Source: Candidatus Hydrogenedentota bacterium
GTDB taxonomy: Bacteria; Hydrogenedentota; Hydrogenedentia; Hydrogenedentales; SLHB01
Direction of reading: 5' to 3'
Assembly (NCBI GenBank): GCA_013359265.1
Contig: JABWCD010000023.1
Coordinates: 62,001 to 126,000, forward strand
DNA: 64,000 bases
Shown: one piece after another, positions 43,651 through 53,712 of the stretch
Numbering within the stretch: the first letter of the stretch is position 1
How the letters are laid out: every line of letters begins with the position of its first letter
Made by a program: the position numbers and the translations under genes
Notes under the pieces: generated by a model
Seen by the model: only the letters and a program-made list of their open reading frames with translations
Databases searched by the model: none
Told to the model about the DNA's origin: nothing

Positions 43651-44007
43651 CTGCCTCAATTCTTCGTGCTCGTACTTCTCAAGCGCCACCACATCGTTCA
43701 TTGAATCTTGTGCCATGACATCGTTCAGTGCTCGGTGGATATAGTTGGCTTGTCACGTGAAACACAGGGGGGCTCTGGTGGCGAAGCACGAGCACGAAGA
43801 GACAGCTACGCGCCTGTTTGCCGAGTAGATCGTTTGCGGCGGCGCCATGATTGGTGTGATTGCCGTAACTGGGAGCGGCGCGTCAAATGTCGCGGTGGCC
43901 AGTCCCGCGGGAACTCGGCTCCGCCGAAAGCGAAAGCGGTAGCGCTGTCCGAAGCGGACTTTGCCACCGCACTCGACAAGAGATTACGAGCGTTGATTGT
44001 TCGCGGA
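43651..44007. other. Gap with no recognised gene, possible remnants
   Basis: 357 bases between rarA and the PqaA-like gene. Short stretches are protein-like, such as MNDVVALEKYEHEELRQS on the minus strand (around 43660-43716) and VAKHEHEETATRLFAE on the plus strand (around 43780-43830), but neither continues into a plausible full-length protein. They may be decayed fragments. Confidence 0.35.
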
Positions 44008-45411
44008 CTATTTGGCCGCCGCGGGATACGTATCCGGCACGATACTGACGCCTGTGGAGAATTTGAACGGGTGCGGGAAGCTGGGGTTTGGGAATTCCAT
44101 TTCGAGGAAGAATGCGGTCCAGCCTTTTTCGGGTGCTTTGACATCCGCGCGGTACATGCCCGGCGACGATTCGGCAACCGGCGTACTCGTGTACACCTTT
44201 CCGATCTTCTCGAGGCGGAAGTCGCGGCCTTCGGGATTGGTCGCCTGCCACAGGGTAACTTTGGTGGGCTTTGTTTCGCAGGTCACTTCGAGCGAGCCAT
44301 CGTCGTTCTTTTTCCAGGCGAAGGATGGACGCGGCGTATTGGTGCGGATCGCTGTGTAGAACGACGCGAGATTGAAGTACGCGTCGATGTTCAGGCCGTG
44401 GTCCGTGTTTGCGATGTACCGCATGTACTTTTCGCCTTTGAGATCATCGAAGTAGAACTTCCACGAATCCGGCGGGAAGAACTGGTCGCCACCGCCGTTG
44501 AGGATGAACTTCGGCATCGTGAGGCGATCGATGTAGCTGTAGGGATCGACGATTTTGCGCAGTTCGGCGAATTCCGGCGTGTGGATGCGCGAAACGATAT
44601 CCATCTCGACGTAATCGCCGATGGCCGGCGCCCAGAAGCCGTAGGATTTGTAGTGGTTGTCGAGCGATTCCGTCACGCTCAATACGTCGATAACCGCGGG
44701 CGCGATGCCGGAGACGCGCTTGTCCACGGCGGCAACGGTCCACGTCGTCCAGCCGCGTTTCGACCCGCCGCAGACAAAGAAGTGTTGTATGTCGGGATGG
44801 AGCTTTTGGGTCATGTCCATCGCGCGGACGACGGCCTTTGTCATCGGCAGGCGCGGGAGCCAGAGCGGGTCCTTTGTGAGCAGAAACTTGTCCCACGCGT
44901 ACGAGATCATTTCATCTTCGCTGCGGCCGCGCTCTTTGTACTTGTCCATCTTCTCGTCGGGAAACTTGAGTGGCTGGTTGGGAATCTGCTTGACGTCCAC
45001 GACGATTGATTTCGAGAGTACGGCCACGCGCGATAACGCGCCGTCGCCGCCGGGGGCTTCTCCGTCGCGGTTGCTACCGCCGTTGATGAAGACGAGTGCG
45101 TGCTCTTTGTGATCCACGACCTTCGGCTCGAAGACGACGATCCAATGCTCCCATTTCGTGCGATCGACCTTGGTGGGGTCGAGCCATTCCTGCGACACCA
45201 TATGGTAGGTGCGCGCGGTATAGTCCGTCTCTTCCACGACCTTAGCGGGCGTTTCGTCGAAGGCAAACGCGGGATCGGGTTTGGCGACGTATTCGTCCAG
45301 CGGCGTGGTCTTGACAGCCGCGGGCGCGTCGGCAGACACGGCCGGCGCCAAGACGAGCATAAGTACCAGCGCGACAAAAAGCTCTACGAAGGGACCCTTA
45401 AACAACTTCAT
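44008..45411 (-). CDS. PhoPQ-activated pathogenicity-related protein (PqaA-like)
   Basis: 467 residues with a signal peptide (ELFVALVLMLVLAPAVSADA). The body is alpha/beta-hydrolase-like: ALVFINGGSNRDGEA, IQHFFVCGGSKRGWTTWTVA with nucleophile Ser in a GGSKRG elbow, and late catalytic residues near LNGGGDQFFPPDSWKFYFDD and IANTDHGLNIDAYFNL. PqaA was named in Salmonella for control by PhoPQ; the enzymatic substrate is unknown. It is exported to the periplasm or outside. First of a group of secreted enzymes on the minus strand. Confidence 0.88.
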   Translation of the reverse strand: MKLFKGPFVELFVALVLMLVLAPAVSADAPAAVKTTPLDEYVAKPDPAFAFDETPAKVVEETDYTARTYHMVSQEWLDPTKVDRTKWEHWIVVFEPKVVDHKEHALVFINGGSNRDGEAPGGDGALSRVAVLSKSIVVDVKQIPNQPLKFPDEKMDKYKERGRSEDEMISYAWDKFLLTKDPLWLPRLPMTKAVVRAMDMTQKLHPDIQHFFVCGGSKRGWTTWTVAAVDKRVSGIAPAVIDVLSVTESLDNHYKSYGFWAPAIGDYVEMDIVSRIHTPEFAELRKIVDPYSYIDRLTMPKFILNGGGDQFFPPDSWKFYFDDLKGEKYMRYIANTDHGLNIDAYFNLASFYTAIRTNTPRPSFAWKKNDDGSLEVTCETKPTKVTLWQATNPEGRDFRLEKIGKVYTSTPVAESSPGMYRADVKAPEKGWTAFFLEMEFPNPSFPHPFKFSTGVSIVPDTYPAAAK

Positions 45412-45596
45412 TCCAAGTTCTCCCGTTGCATGTTTTCACGCGTGCGTACGCGAAATGGCGTGCAGTGTGGGGTTGGTGACGGGGCCGGATGCCCCGTCCG
45501 CTACTCCGTCGGTGCGCAAACGCGCCAAAGCCCAAGCGCGTATTTAACCAGACTGCGCCGATAACAGCAAGGCGGCGGGCGGGGCGTATGCGCGGT

Positions 45597-46706
45597 TCAT
45601 CGATTCGGCACGAATCGATACGTCTCTCCCCACGTCATTACAACCGCCGGGAACTGGGCCTTCATCTCGGTGAAATTCAACTTCAGGAAGGTTTCGTCGC
45701 CCCAGTACGGGACACGGTCGTTCGCCTGGTGGCCGAGTTCGTTCTCGTGGCCGGGGATGACGAGTTGCGGGTTGAATCCGCGCGCCATGCGCAGGACGTC
45801 GTTCGTCCAGTTGTTCGTCATCAACAGGTCGACGCGATGATGGTCCTTGACGGCGTCGATCCATTTGAAGTCTTCCTGATACTGCGGGTATGGGTCGTTG
45901 ATCTGATCGCCGTTGTGCGCGAACGAATACCCCTCGGGAGAAATCACGAGCGTTACGTTGTTCTCGGGTCCGCCGTCCTGGTACTGAAAGCCGGGGTAGA
46001 CGACGACCTGCAGTTGGACCTTCCCGTTTTGGATGGGTAGCTCCTGAACCGTGTGGGCTTCGCGTTTCATGTGCGTTATGCGCCCTTGCAGCGGCGTGTC
46101 TGCAAACACCGACACGGGCGCTACGACGGGCTTGCCGAGCTTGAGAAACGCTTCCGCGACATAGGGGTCCGCATGGTCGCGGTGTTCGTGGCTGATGAAC
46201 AGTACGTCGCACTGCGCGGCGAGGCGATCGGCCCACGCATCGGGGATTGGAAAGCCGGGGGCGTCGACTCCCTTGCGGCCTTCCGGTCCGTCCCACCGGA
46301 ACCGAGCGGGCCCGCGAAAGAGATCGAAGCCAACCGTGATTGATGAAGTGCGGACGACAAACCCGTGGTTGTATGCCTTCCAAATCTGCATTCCCTCGGT
46401 GGTGCGCGATTTTTCCATCTGTTGTATCGCGCGTTCCATCCGCGCGTGGTAGAAGGCCTGCACGGAGGGCTGGTTGGGGGAATGTGTGTCGTGCAGTACG
46501 GCGTCCAACAGGCGTAGAGCGAGCGTGCGTTCGCGCGGCTCCGGGACGGCGGGCGGCACGGTGTCCAGCGTCTTGGCGATCTCCGACAGAAACGCTTCCG
46601 ACTGGCGGGACATGAATGCGTCGTCGCCCGGACCCAACGCGGGGTTAATGGGGTCGGAGGATGCGGCAAACACGACTACCAGCATCGATGCGCAGGAACG
46701 AAGCAT
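45597..46706 (-). CDS. Exported metallo-beta-lactamase-fold protein
   Basis: 369 residues. The N-terminus is hydrophobic (CASMLVVVFAASS) and looks like a signal peptide. The MBL signature is LFISHEHRDHADPYVAEAFL (HxHxDH). The later metal ligands fit SFAHNGDQIN (Asp) and LVIPGHENELGHQ (His). It resembles UlaG/L-ascorbate lactonase-like MBL proteins. It hydrolyses an ester, lactone or phosphoester of unknown nature. The ATG at 46706 is followed by the signal. Confidence 0.82.
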   Translation of the reverse strand: MLRSCASMLVVVFAASSDPINPALGPGDDAFMSRQSEAFLSEIAKTLDTVPPAVPEPRERTLALRLLDAVLHDTHSPNQPSVQAFYHARMERAIQQMEKSRTTEGMQIWKAYNHGFVVRTSSITVGFDLFRGPARFRWDGPEGRKGVDAPGFPIPDAWADRLAAQCDVLFISHEHRDHADPYVAEAFLKLGKPVVAPVSVFADTPLQGRITHMKREAHTVQELPIQNGKVQLQVVVYPGFQYQDGGPENNVTLVISPEGYSFAHNGDQINDPYPQYQEDFKWIDAVKDHHRVDLLMTNNWTNDVLRMARGFNPQLVIPGHENELGHQANDRVPYWGDETFLKLNFTEMKAQFPAVVMTWGETYRFVPNR

Positions 46707-46754
46707 GCAATTAATCTCCTGTAGACAGCTTACGTTTTCAGCGCCTTGCCACCA

Positions 46755-48053
46755 CTAGGCGCCAATCGAGTATAGCCTCGCGTTTTGCAGGCTAATGCGC
46801 AGTTTGCACGCGTGGCCCGCGAACTTCTTTATGGTCTCCTCGCTGAGATTGAGGGGGATGTTTTCCTTATCCGTTTGGCCCACGCGGGCGCGTACGGAAT
46901 CGAGCGGTTTGCCGGACTCGTCGAGGAGTTGGGCTTCGATCCAGCCGTCGCTCGCGTCGGCGTTGAGCGTGATGCCGTTTGCGGGCATGGTGAATGCGCG
47001 GGTCGTGAACGAACCGGCGTCCGCCGCGACGACGGCGGTCAATCCGTTCCTGCGATACGCGACGGTATTCATACCCCCGTCTTTCCAGATCACGAAGTGC
47101 ATCTTTCCATTGCTCTCGAACGGATCGGCGTAGCTCCAGAACCCGAGATCAACGCCGCGATACGGCCGTTGCCAGGTGCGCGCATCGTCGCTGACGATAA
47201 GTTCGTACTTGAGAATGCCGCTGTGCTTGTTGGGCAATTTTGGGTCGCCGTAGTACTTCATGATCAGGCCGGCGTACCCGTCGCCATACGGAAATACCTT
47301 GAGCAGGTAGAACTCGGTTTCCGGCGCGTCGTCTTTGTCGGGCCGCAAGAATATCTCTTGCGGCGACCAGGTCATCAGGTCCGGCGATGTGCGGACGCAG
47401 AGCACGCGCTTGAACTTGTCGAGGTTGTCGGGATACGGCTTGTCCGGCCACGGCTCGAGCGCGGTTTGGTAGACAATGTACTCGCTGTCCTTGGCGACGA
47501 GCGAGTACGCGTCGTTGTGTTCGGTGAATACCGTGCCCTCGCGCTTTTCCCATCGAATTCCGTCCTTCGATTCCGCGACCATCGCGCCGGCTTCCGCGGG
47601 CAGTTCGGGCTGGTCCCAATACAGCATGCGGTAGAACTCGCCCGCGCGCACGATTTGGAATACGTTGAACCCGCCCCAGGTGGGTTTGTGCGGCGACCGC
47701 CGCATGACGACGTTGTTGGGCCCGCCCCACGCGGGCGGCGCCGGGTCCAGTTCCGGCAAGGACCATTTGTCGCTGCGCAGTTCGCCCATGCACAGCGTGC
47801 GCTGGTCCGAGTACTCCTTTTCGCTTTTGCACACGCGCTGGTACCAGATGCGCACGATCTCGCCTTCGGGAATCGAGGCGACCGGCGCGTACCACAGGTC
47901 AGGCTGGTGATTGTTGAACAAGAGCGTGAGGCCCGGCTCCGGCAATTGCGGCGCAATGCGCACGCTGTTTGCATCCGAAATGTCGCTGGGCGACAAGAAC
48001 ATCACGGGCAGATCGGACGCGGACATTAGGCAAATGGTCACAAATGCGAGCAC
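46755..48053 (-). CDS. Five-bladed beta-propeller protein, GH43/GH32-like
   Basis: 432 residues from GTG 48053. Starts with a possible short signal (LAFVTICLMSASDLP). The blades contain repeated patterns seen in GH43/GH32/GH68-type folds, such as YWDQPELPAEAGAMVAESKD, LCVRTSPDLMTWSPQEIFLR and ELIVSDDARTWQRPYRGVDL. The last 110 residues form a beta domain (IEAQLLDESGKPLDSVRARV), as in many glycan-hydrolysing relatives. Catalytic acids cannot be assigned with confidence. GAGGAC upstream of the GTG. Confidence 0.65.
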   Translation of the reverse strand: MLAFVTICLMSASDLPVMFLSPSDISDANSVRIAPQLPEPGLTLLFNNHQPDLWYAPVASIPEGEIVRIWYQRVCKSEKEYSDQRTLCMGELRSDKWSLPELDPAPPAWGGPNNVVMRRSPHKPTWGGFNVFQIVRAGEFYRMLYWDQPELPAEAGAMVAESKDGIRWEKREGTVFTEHNDAYSLVAKDSEYIVYQTALEPWPDKPYPDNLDKFKRVLCVRTSPDLMTWSPQEIFLRPDKDDAPETEFYLLKVFPYGDGYAGLIMKYYGDPKLPNKHSGILKYELIVSDDARTWQRPYRGVDLGFWSYADPFESNGKMHFVIWKDGGMNTVAYRRNGLTAVVAADAGSFTTRAFTMPANGITLNADASDGWIEAQLLDESGKPLDSVRARVGQTDKENIPLNLSEETIKKFAGHACKLRISLQNARLYSIGA

Positions 48054-48065
48054 GGCGGTGTCCTC

Positions 48066-49487
48066 CTACTGCGCCTCGGACTCTTGCTCTTCGAGCAGCG
48101 GCGCGCGATCGTTTTCTATTTCGTCATCACCGGGGATTCGGCGCACGCGTTCATCATACGGAATGCCCGCACGCCGCGCATACGCCACGCGCGCGGCGTG
48201 GTACACGGCGAGGCACACGGCCAAGACTGCGTAGCACACAATCACGATCGGCATTTCACCCGCCATCATGACGACGAAGCCGGCCGTCACGACGACGGTT
48301 ACGATGGTGCAGGCCCACAGCATCCATACGGGAAATACGATGTACGCGCTACGATACAGTTCGGGATACTTGACGTAAAGCCGCAGCGAACCGAGACAGA
48401 TCATGGCGGTAACAATCTGAATCCCGATCGCGGCCATAAGCCCGTAGAAATCCTGCTCGAGATTGGGCAACACGAGCGCTACGACCAGCGCGAAGAATGC
48501 GGTAATCGCGCGGAGGGGCGAGTGGGTGTGCGGCGCGACGCGGCTGAGGGCCTCTGGCAGCATGCCGTCGCGCGACTGCGCGAAGAGTTCGCGCGGCAGG
48601 GCGACGGCGGCGGCATTCAACGAGGTCAGGCCCGCGGTCAACGCGCCAAGACCAACGAAGGTAACGACGGGTGCGGGAAGGAACAGGAGCGCGCTTGCGT
48701 TGAGCGGCGCGTTTCCGGGATCGTAGGCCTCGGGCGTGTAGGGCAGTGAGTTGACGAGGACCGTTCCGATGACGATGTAGATGATCGACACGATCGCGCC
48801 GCCGATGATCAGTGCGAGCGGGATGGTGCGTTTCGCGTGGCGAATTTCTTCGCCCATTTCCGCAAGTACCTGAAACCCCATGCACGCGTTGTAGCAGAGA
48901 ACAACTGCGATGAAGAACTCGCCGCCGCCGAGCCGCGGCGTGAAGGAGAACTCGAGCGGCGTCGTGGCAAACCCCGCGACGCAATAGATGCCCAGCGCGA
49001 CGAGCATGTGCGCGACCATGATCACTTGCAGGCCAATGGCCATGCGCAGGCCGAGCAGCATGATCAGGTAGAAGGCTACGAGCATGCCGACGGCGATCCA
49101 ATGTGGCGGCGCGCCGAATGTGAGAGCAGGGGGCAAATAGGTAGTCAACGCGATCATGGTGAGCGCAGTCGAACTCGCGCCCGCGACGAGTATGATCCCG
49201 GACGTGACCGTGCCCGCCATGGGAAAGAGCAGGCGGCTCGCAAACAGGTAGCCCGCGCCGGCGCGCGGCATCGCGCTTGCCACCTGGATCACGGGAATTG
49301 CGCCTACCACGGAAACGAACATCGCGATAACGAAGGCGAGCCACGTTGCGCTGCCGGCTTTCGCGCCAATCGATCCGATCAACGCGTAGATGCCCGCGCC
49401 AATCACGCCGCCGATGACGAGAGCGACCGCGCCCGCGAGACCGATGGTCCGTTCGAGGTGGGGTTTCGCGTTCGACACGGGCGGCAA
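48066..49487 (-). CDS. APC-family amino acid/polyamine permease
   Basis: 473 residues. Twelve hydrophobic segments; the APC signature is GLAGAVALVIGGVIGAGIYA in the first helix, and FIAVVLCYNACMGFQVLAEM with EIRHAKRTIPLALIIGGAIV follows the middle. It imports an amino acid or related amine by proton or sodium coupling. Start TTG 49487; GTG 49478 is the alternative. It directly follows the GH28-like gene (one base), which suggests co-transcription. Confidence 0.85.
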   Translation of the reverse strand: MPPVSNAKPHLERTIGLAGAVALVIGGVIGAGIYALIGSIGAKAGSATWLAFVIAMFVSVVGAIPVIQVASAMPRAGAGYLFASRLLFPMAGTVTSGIILVAGASSTALTMIALTTYLPPALTFGAPPHWIAVGMLVAFYLIMLLGLRMAIGLQVIMVAHMLVALGIYCVAGFATTPLEFSFTPRLGGGEFFIAVVLCYNACMGFQVLAEMGEEIRHAKRTIPLALIIGGAIVSIIYIVIGTVLVNSLPYTPEAYDPGNAPLNASALLFLPAPVVTFVGLGALTAGLTSLNAAAVALPRELFAQSRDGMLPEALSRVAPHTHSPLRAITAFFALVVALVLPNLEQDFYGLMAAIGIQIVTAMICLGSLRLYVKYPELYRSAYIVFPVWMLWACTIVTVVVTAGFVVMMAGEMPIVIVCYAVLAVCLAVYHAARVAYARRAGIPYDERVRRIPGDDEIENDRAPLLEEQESEAQ

Positions 49488-49488
49488 C

Positions 49489-51132
49489 CTAGGGCCCAGG
49501 ATCGGTGTTTGCGATTTGCTTCACCACATCGGCGGGCAGCGGGCCGGTCGACACGCTGTTGCGCGCACGCAGCATGGAATTTCCCGAGAAGACGATGTCG
49601 CGGCTTAATTCACCGCGGACGTCGAGAAAAACATCGGTGGACTCCTGCGCTACGCACGATTCGATCAGGGCATTCTGAACATTGTTCAGCCGCAGCACGG
49701 CATGTTTTTGGGCGGACGGCCGCGCACGCAGATTGGCGATGTTAAGGTTATGGACGTCGTCGATCACAAGCGCGTTTCCGATTTCCGGGTTTGGCGTCGT
49801 CTGCTTCGGCACGCCGCGCAGCGGCAGGTCCCAATCATCCTTATCCGTCGGCATGGCACGCCAAAAACCGTCTTCCCAGCTTACGTCGACATTTGAGAAC
49901 GTTAGCCCGCGCACATGCTGACAGTAGAAGGCGTAGCCCGGCATCGCGCCGAAGTTATCGGCGCTGGGATAGCCCTGAATGACCTCCGGCACCGCTTCTT
50001 CCACCGGCCGATACGGTGCGCCGCCGACGAACGACAGCCGCACGTTCGATATCGAAACTTTTTCGACGTTGCGGTCCGGAATGCCGGTGATCGAACATAC
50101 GAGCGACGCGTTCGTCGCGACGACGTTGTCGATCGATACGTTGCGCAGGGTGCCCGGGACATCCGGTTCCATATCGCGTCCGCGATTCCCAAGACGGATG
50201 AAGATCGGCGAGCAGACGTTCACCATTGTAATGTTCGACACGACAACGCCGTCGATGTTCGATCCGTCCACCGACTCGATGGCAATGCCGCTGACCGCGT
50301 CGCGTTTTCCTTTCAGCCCATCCATTACGCAATTGCTGACGGCTATGCGCTTGAAATCCCCCGCGGACTCCGTACCAAGTTTGAACGCATTGCACGCGGT
50401 CGCAAGGTAGCAGTTCGTTACCGTCAGGTTCTCCGTTGCGCGGCGCTCGCCAAGCGTGAAGCTCGCTTTCGGCACAATTGCGTCGTCCCAGGATTCGATG
50501 TGGCAGTTCGAGATGCGCACGTTCTTGCACGAATCGGGATCGATGCCGTCGCAAAAGGCGTTGAGGATCGTGACGCCATCGATCTCGACGTAGTCGGTGC
50601 CCAACAGGCTGATGCAATAGTTCGGCGCATTCAAAATGCGGATGCCCCCGATGCGCACAAACCTGCAACGCTTGAGCGCGATCGGTTTTGGGCCATGCCG
50701 CTTCGTAAAGTTCGCGTCGATTGTGCCGCCGCCGTAGATCGCGACGTTCTCGATGTCCTCACCCCAGATGAGCGCATGATGGAAATAGGAGGTTTCCTCG
50801 TCGGACTCGTTCTTGAATCCGAGGTCTTCGTACGGGTCGTACGCGTTTCTGTCCGGTATGCCCTTGAGAACAGCGCCGGAATCGAGATGGAGTGCGATGT
50901 TGCTGCGGAGATGAAGGCTTCCGGTGAGGTACTCGCCCGGTTCAAAGTAAACCGTCCCGCCGCGATTGGACAGGGCGTCGATGGTTGCCTGTATCGCGGC
51001 GGTGTCGTCCGTTTCGCCGTTGCCTGTGGCGCCATGATCGCGCACATTGAATGCAGCATGGGCCGTAAACGAGAGCGCTACGAAGAACGTGACGGCAATG
51101 ATGCGCGGGTACGCCGCGTGGGATAGACTCAT
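49489..51132 (-). CDS. GH28-like right-handed beta-helix protein, exported
   Basis: 547 residues, start at ATG 51132; the frame is open further upstream but not plausible. Signal peptide YPRIIAVTFFVALSFTAHA. The beginning AAFNVRDHGATGNGETDDTA is typical of pectate lyase-3/GH28-like helices. Motifs NAFCDGIDPDSCKNVRISNC and ESWDDAIVPKASFTLGER (DD) match GH28 acid positions, and NAFKLGTESAGDFKRIAVSN follows. The canonical GHG and RIK motifs are not visible, so it may belong to a related branch. It would degrade pectin-like polymers. Confidence 0.75.
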   Translation of the reverse strand: MSLSHAAYPRIIAVTFFVALSFTAHAAFNVRDHGATGNGETDDTAAIQATIDALSNRGGTVYFEPGEYLTGSLHLRSNIALHLDSGAVLKGIPDRNAYDPYEDLGFKNESDEETSYFHHALIWGEDIENVAIYGGGTIDANFTKRHGPKPIALKRCRFVRIGGIRILNAPNYCISLLGTDYVEIDGVTILNAFCDGIDPDSCKNVRISNCHIESWDDAIVPKASFTLGERRATENLTVTNCYLATACNAFKLGTESAGDFKRIAVSNCVMDGLKGKRDAVSGIAIESVDGSNIDGVVVSNITMVNVCSPIFIRLGNRGRDMEPDVPGTLRNVSIDNVVATNASLVCSITGIPDRNVEKVSISNVRLSFVGGAPYRPVEEAVPEVIQGYPSADNFGAMPGYAFYCQHVRGLTFSNVDVSWEDGFWRAMPTDKDDWDLPLRGVPKQTTPNPEIGNALVIDDVHNLNIANLRARPSAQKHAVLRLNNVQNALIESCVAQESTDVFLDVRGELSRDIVFSGNSMLRARNSVSTGPLPADVVKQIANTDPGP

Positions 51133-51219
51133 GGGGCCCCCTTTTTGCAGTGCGGATTCGTGTGCAGCCCTTACGCACAGCGCATGGATTCTATCACGCA
51201 GGGCGCGAGGAGACAGAAC

Positions 51220-52698
51220 ATGGCGGATGGAGAAAAGACCGAGCCGATGGGAACGCTGTCGATCCGCGTCGTTGACGCCGCAGCAGGCACGGAAACGCCG
51301 GCGCGCGTTCACCTGACCGACCTCGATGGGAAAACCGTAAAGGTGACGGAGTTTCCCTGGTGGCACGACCATTTTGTCGTTCCCGGCGGGGGTACGTTGT
51401 CTTTGCCGGAAAGCCACTACCACGCGATCGTTGAACGCGGCGCGGAATATCGTGCCGCGCGGGCGGATTTCTCGATCCGTGGCAATCAGACTACTGAAGT
51501 TGCCGTGACAACGGATCGATTTGTCGACGTTCAGGCAGCCGGGTGGTGGCCCGGAGACTTGCACGTGCATCGTCCGCCGGAGGACATCGAATTGTTGATG
51601 CGGGCGGAGGACGTACATGTCGCGCCGGTGATTACGTGGTGGAACACGAAGAACTATTGGTCGAATCGAAGCGTCCCGAACGATCCGTCCATGAAGTTCG
51701 ACGATAACCGCTTCTATCACCTGATGGCCGGCGAAGACGAACGCGAAGGCGGCGCGTTCCTGTATTTCAATGGGACATCGCCGGTGGACTTGTCCATGTG
51801 CGACAAGGAATGGCCGTCACCGTTAACAATACTCGCAGACGCGAAGCGGGCGAATTCGGGACTGTGGATCGATATCGAGAAACCGTTCTGGTGGGACGTG
51901 CCCACGGCGATCGCGCAGGGCCTGTGCGATTCGATTGGCATCGCGAACAATCACATGTGCCGGCGCGGCATGTACGAGAGCGAAGCTTGGGGCAAGCGGC
52001 GCGACACGGCCCGACTCCCCAGACCGCGCGGCAACGGTTACTGGTCGCAGGAAATCTATTACGAGCTTTTGAGCAGCGGTATTCGCATTGCTCCATCGGC
52101 AGGCAGCGCGTCCGGCGTGTTGCCGAACCCGGTCGGGTACAACCGTGTGTACGTGCACCTTGACGGAGCCCTGCAGTGGGACGCGTGGTGGGAGGGGTTG
52201 CGGGCCGGGCGCAGTTTCGTCACGAACGGCCCTATGCTGTTTGTCAAAGCAAACGGCGAGATTCCCGGCCACGTCTTCCAATCGGGCGAGCCGATCGATA
52301 TCGCGATTACCGCCGAGATTCTGACCCAGGACACAATTCCGTACGTCGAAGTGATTAAGAACGGCGCAATCGATCACACTGTGCCATTCGAGGAATGGAA
52401 GCGTACCGGCTCGCTCGGCGCACTTCGATTCGACGAATGCGGCTGGTTCATCGTTCGCGCCGTGACCGACAATTCCAAGACGTTCCGCTTCGCCTCGACC
52501 GCGCCGTACTATGTGGAAGTCGGCGAGCGCAAGGAGCGCATCAGCCGCGCGTCCGCGCAGTTCTTTCTCGACTGGGTCCGTGAGCGCATCGCGCGCATCA
52601 AGCATGACGACCCGCGAAAGTTGGAGGAAGTGCTTGCGCCGCACCGCGACGCGGAGCGGTTCTGGTCGCGGCGGGTCAAGCAGGCGAACGCGCCGTAA
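51220..52698 (+). CDS. CehA/McbA-like metallohydrolase of the PHP fold
   Basis: 492 residues from ATG 51220, with GAGGAGA seven bases upstream; the frame opens at 51145. The centre shows the motif GWWPGDLHVHRPPEDIELLM (first metal site, HVH) of the PHP-like CehA family, and RIAPSAGSASGVLPNPVGYN, AGRSFVTNGPMLFVKANGE are characteristic. CehA/McbA relatives hydrolyse carbamates and phosphoesters; many in planctomycete-like genomes have unknown sugar-linked substrates. No signal peptide. Its stop is directly adjacent to that of the convergent SGNH gene. Confidence 0.8.
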   Translation: MADGEKTEPMGTLSIRVVDAAAGTETPARVHLTDLDGKTVKVTEFPWWHDHFVVPGGGTLSLPESHYHAIVERGAEYRAARADFSIRGNQTTEVAVTTDRFVDVQAAGWWPGDLHVHRPPEDIELLMRAEDVHVAPVITWWNTKNYWSNRSVPNDPSMKFDDNRFYHLMAGEDEREGGAFLYFNGTSPVDLSMCDKEWPSPLTILADAKRANSGLWIDIEKPFWWDVPTAIAQGLCDSIGIANNHMCRRGMYESEAWGKRRDTARLPRPRGNGYWSQEIYYELLSSGIRIAPSAGSASGVLPNPVGYNRVYVHLDGALQWDAWWEGLRAGRSFVTNGPMLFVKANGEIPGHVFQSGEPIDIAITAEILTQDTIPYVEVIKNGAIDHTVPFEEWKRTGSLGALRFDECGWFIVRAVTDNSKTFRFASTAPYYVEVGERKERISRASAQFFLDWVRERIARIKHDDPRKLEEVLAPHRDAERFWSRRVKQANAP

Positions 52699-53577
52699 TC
52701 ACCACGTCTTTACAAATGGGTCGCCGGATTTTTCACGGGCGTTGGTTGTGTTCGTGCGCCATTTCGTGTCGGTGGTGCGGCGGAATGTCTCGTTGGTGAG
52801 GCAGCTTGCGTGTTGAGCCAGAGCTTCGAAGATACGGTGTGCGATGACCATGTTGCCCACGCGGTTGGCGTGAACGCCGTCGGGATCGATTAGCCAGTCG
52901 GCGCCGCCTTCCGCTTCCCACACGTCCGCGAGGATGCAATCGAACTCCGCCGCCAGCGAACGAATGCAGTCGTTGTACGCGAGCGTTACTTCGACGCTGC
53001 CCTTGTCGTAGGGCGGGTAGCTGCGCCATCCGGTCATGTAGTAAACGGTGGTCAAGACGATGACGGGATCGCAGGCCGCCTTCACGCCGCCGATGATCCT
53101 CGCCATGTCTTCACGGAACTCGTCGATGGGCATGCCGGCGCGCATATCGTTCAGGCCGTAACAGAGAATAAACAGGTCGGGCTTCAACGCGATAACGTCT
53201 TTCTCGAATCGTTCCATCGCGCTGGGTTTGCGCGAATTTGCATAGCCCGGACTGCGCGGCGAGATCGCGTTCGCGCCGATCCCTTTGTTGAAGTACTTGA
53301 CGCGCTTGCCCTGGCAATCGGATATCAGGTTGGCGACGATGTCGGCGTACCGCTGATTGCGTTTCAACAACCAGGGCCCGCCCTCGACCGTGCTCTCGCC
53401 GAGTATGACCATGCGCCGGAACGGTTCCTTGCGGTAGTCCTTTGGCTTCACGAATGCGGCCTCCTGTGCTGCATCGCGCTGTCCGAACGCAATCGCGTTG
53501 CTGTCCGTTTCGTTCACGGGTCCCGCAGCGCTACCCGCGGATACGATCGCGGCTACGACTAACGCCAACGTGCTCAT
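52699..53577 (-). CDS. SGNH/GDSL-type hydrolase, exported
   Basis: 292 residues. Signal peptide MSTLALVVAAIVSAGSAAG. SGNH block I is MVILGESTVEGGPWLLKRNQ (Ser nucleophile in GES), block III YGLNDMRAGM (Asn), and block V IDPDGVHANRVGNMVIAH (Asp and His). It deacetylates or de-esterifies carbohydrate substrates. Start: the ATG at 53577 follows GGGGGGT; the frame extends upstream to 53634. It is the last gene before the tRNA-Val gene and the integrated element. Confidence 0.82.
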   Translation of the reverse strand: MSTLALVVAAIVSAGSAAGPVNETDSNAIAFGQRDAAQEAAFVKPKDYRKEPFRRMVILGESTVEGGPWLLKRNQRYADIVANLISDCQGKRVKYFNKGIGANAISPRSPGYANSRKPSAMERFEKDVIALKPDLFILCYGLNDMRAGMPIDEFREDMARIIGGVKAACDPVIVLTTVYYMTGWRSYPPYDKGSVEVTLAYNDCIRSLAAEFDCILADVWEAEGGADWLIDPDGVHANRVGNMVIAHRIFEALAQHASCLTNETFRRTTDTKWRTNTTNAREKSGDPFVKTW

Positions 53578-53712
53578 GATGATACCCCCCAAAACCGATA
53601 GGTACGACGCGAGGCGGCGCGTCAATGCCCCCACTGCGCGCGCTTCCTTTCATGATGCGCCCGCCGGCCCGTTGCATACAACCCCCGGCATCTTCCATAC
53701 TATTAAACCTTC

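Noticed and set aside
42907-43716. Minus-strand ORF overlapping rarA, with a protein-like start
   Set aside because: Nearly all of it is antisense to rarA, so only the first 20 residues are of interest and they are listed as possible fragments.
43708-45009. 433-residue plus-strand ORF
   Set aside because: Antisense to the PqaA-like gene, whose domain pattern is clear.
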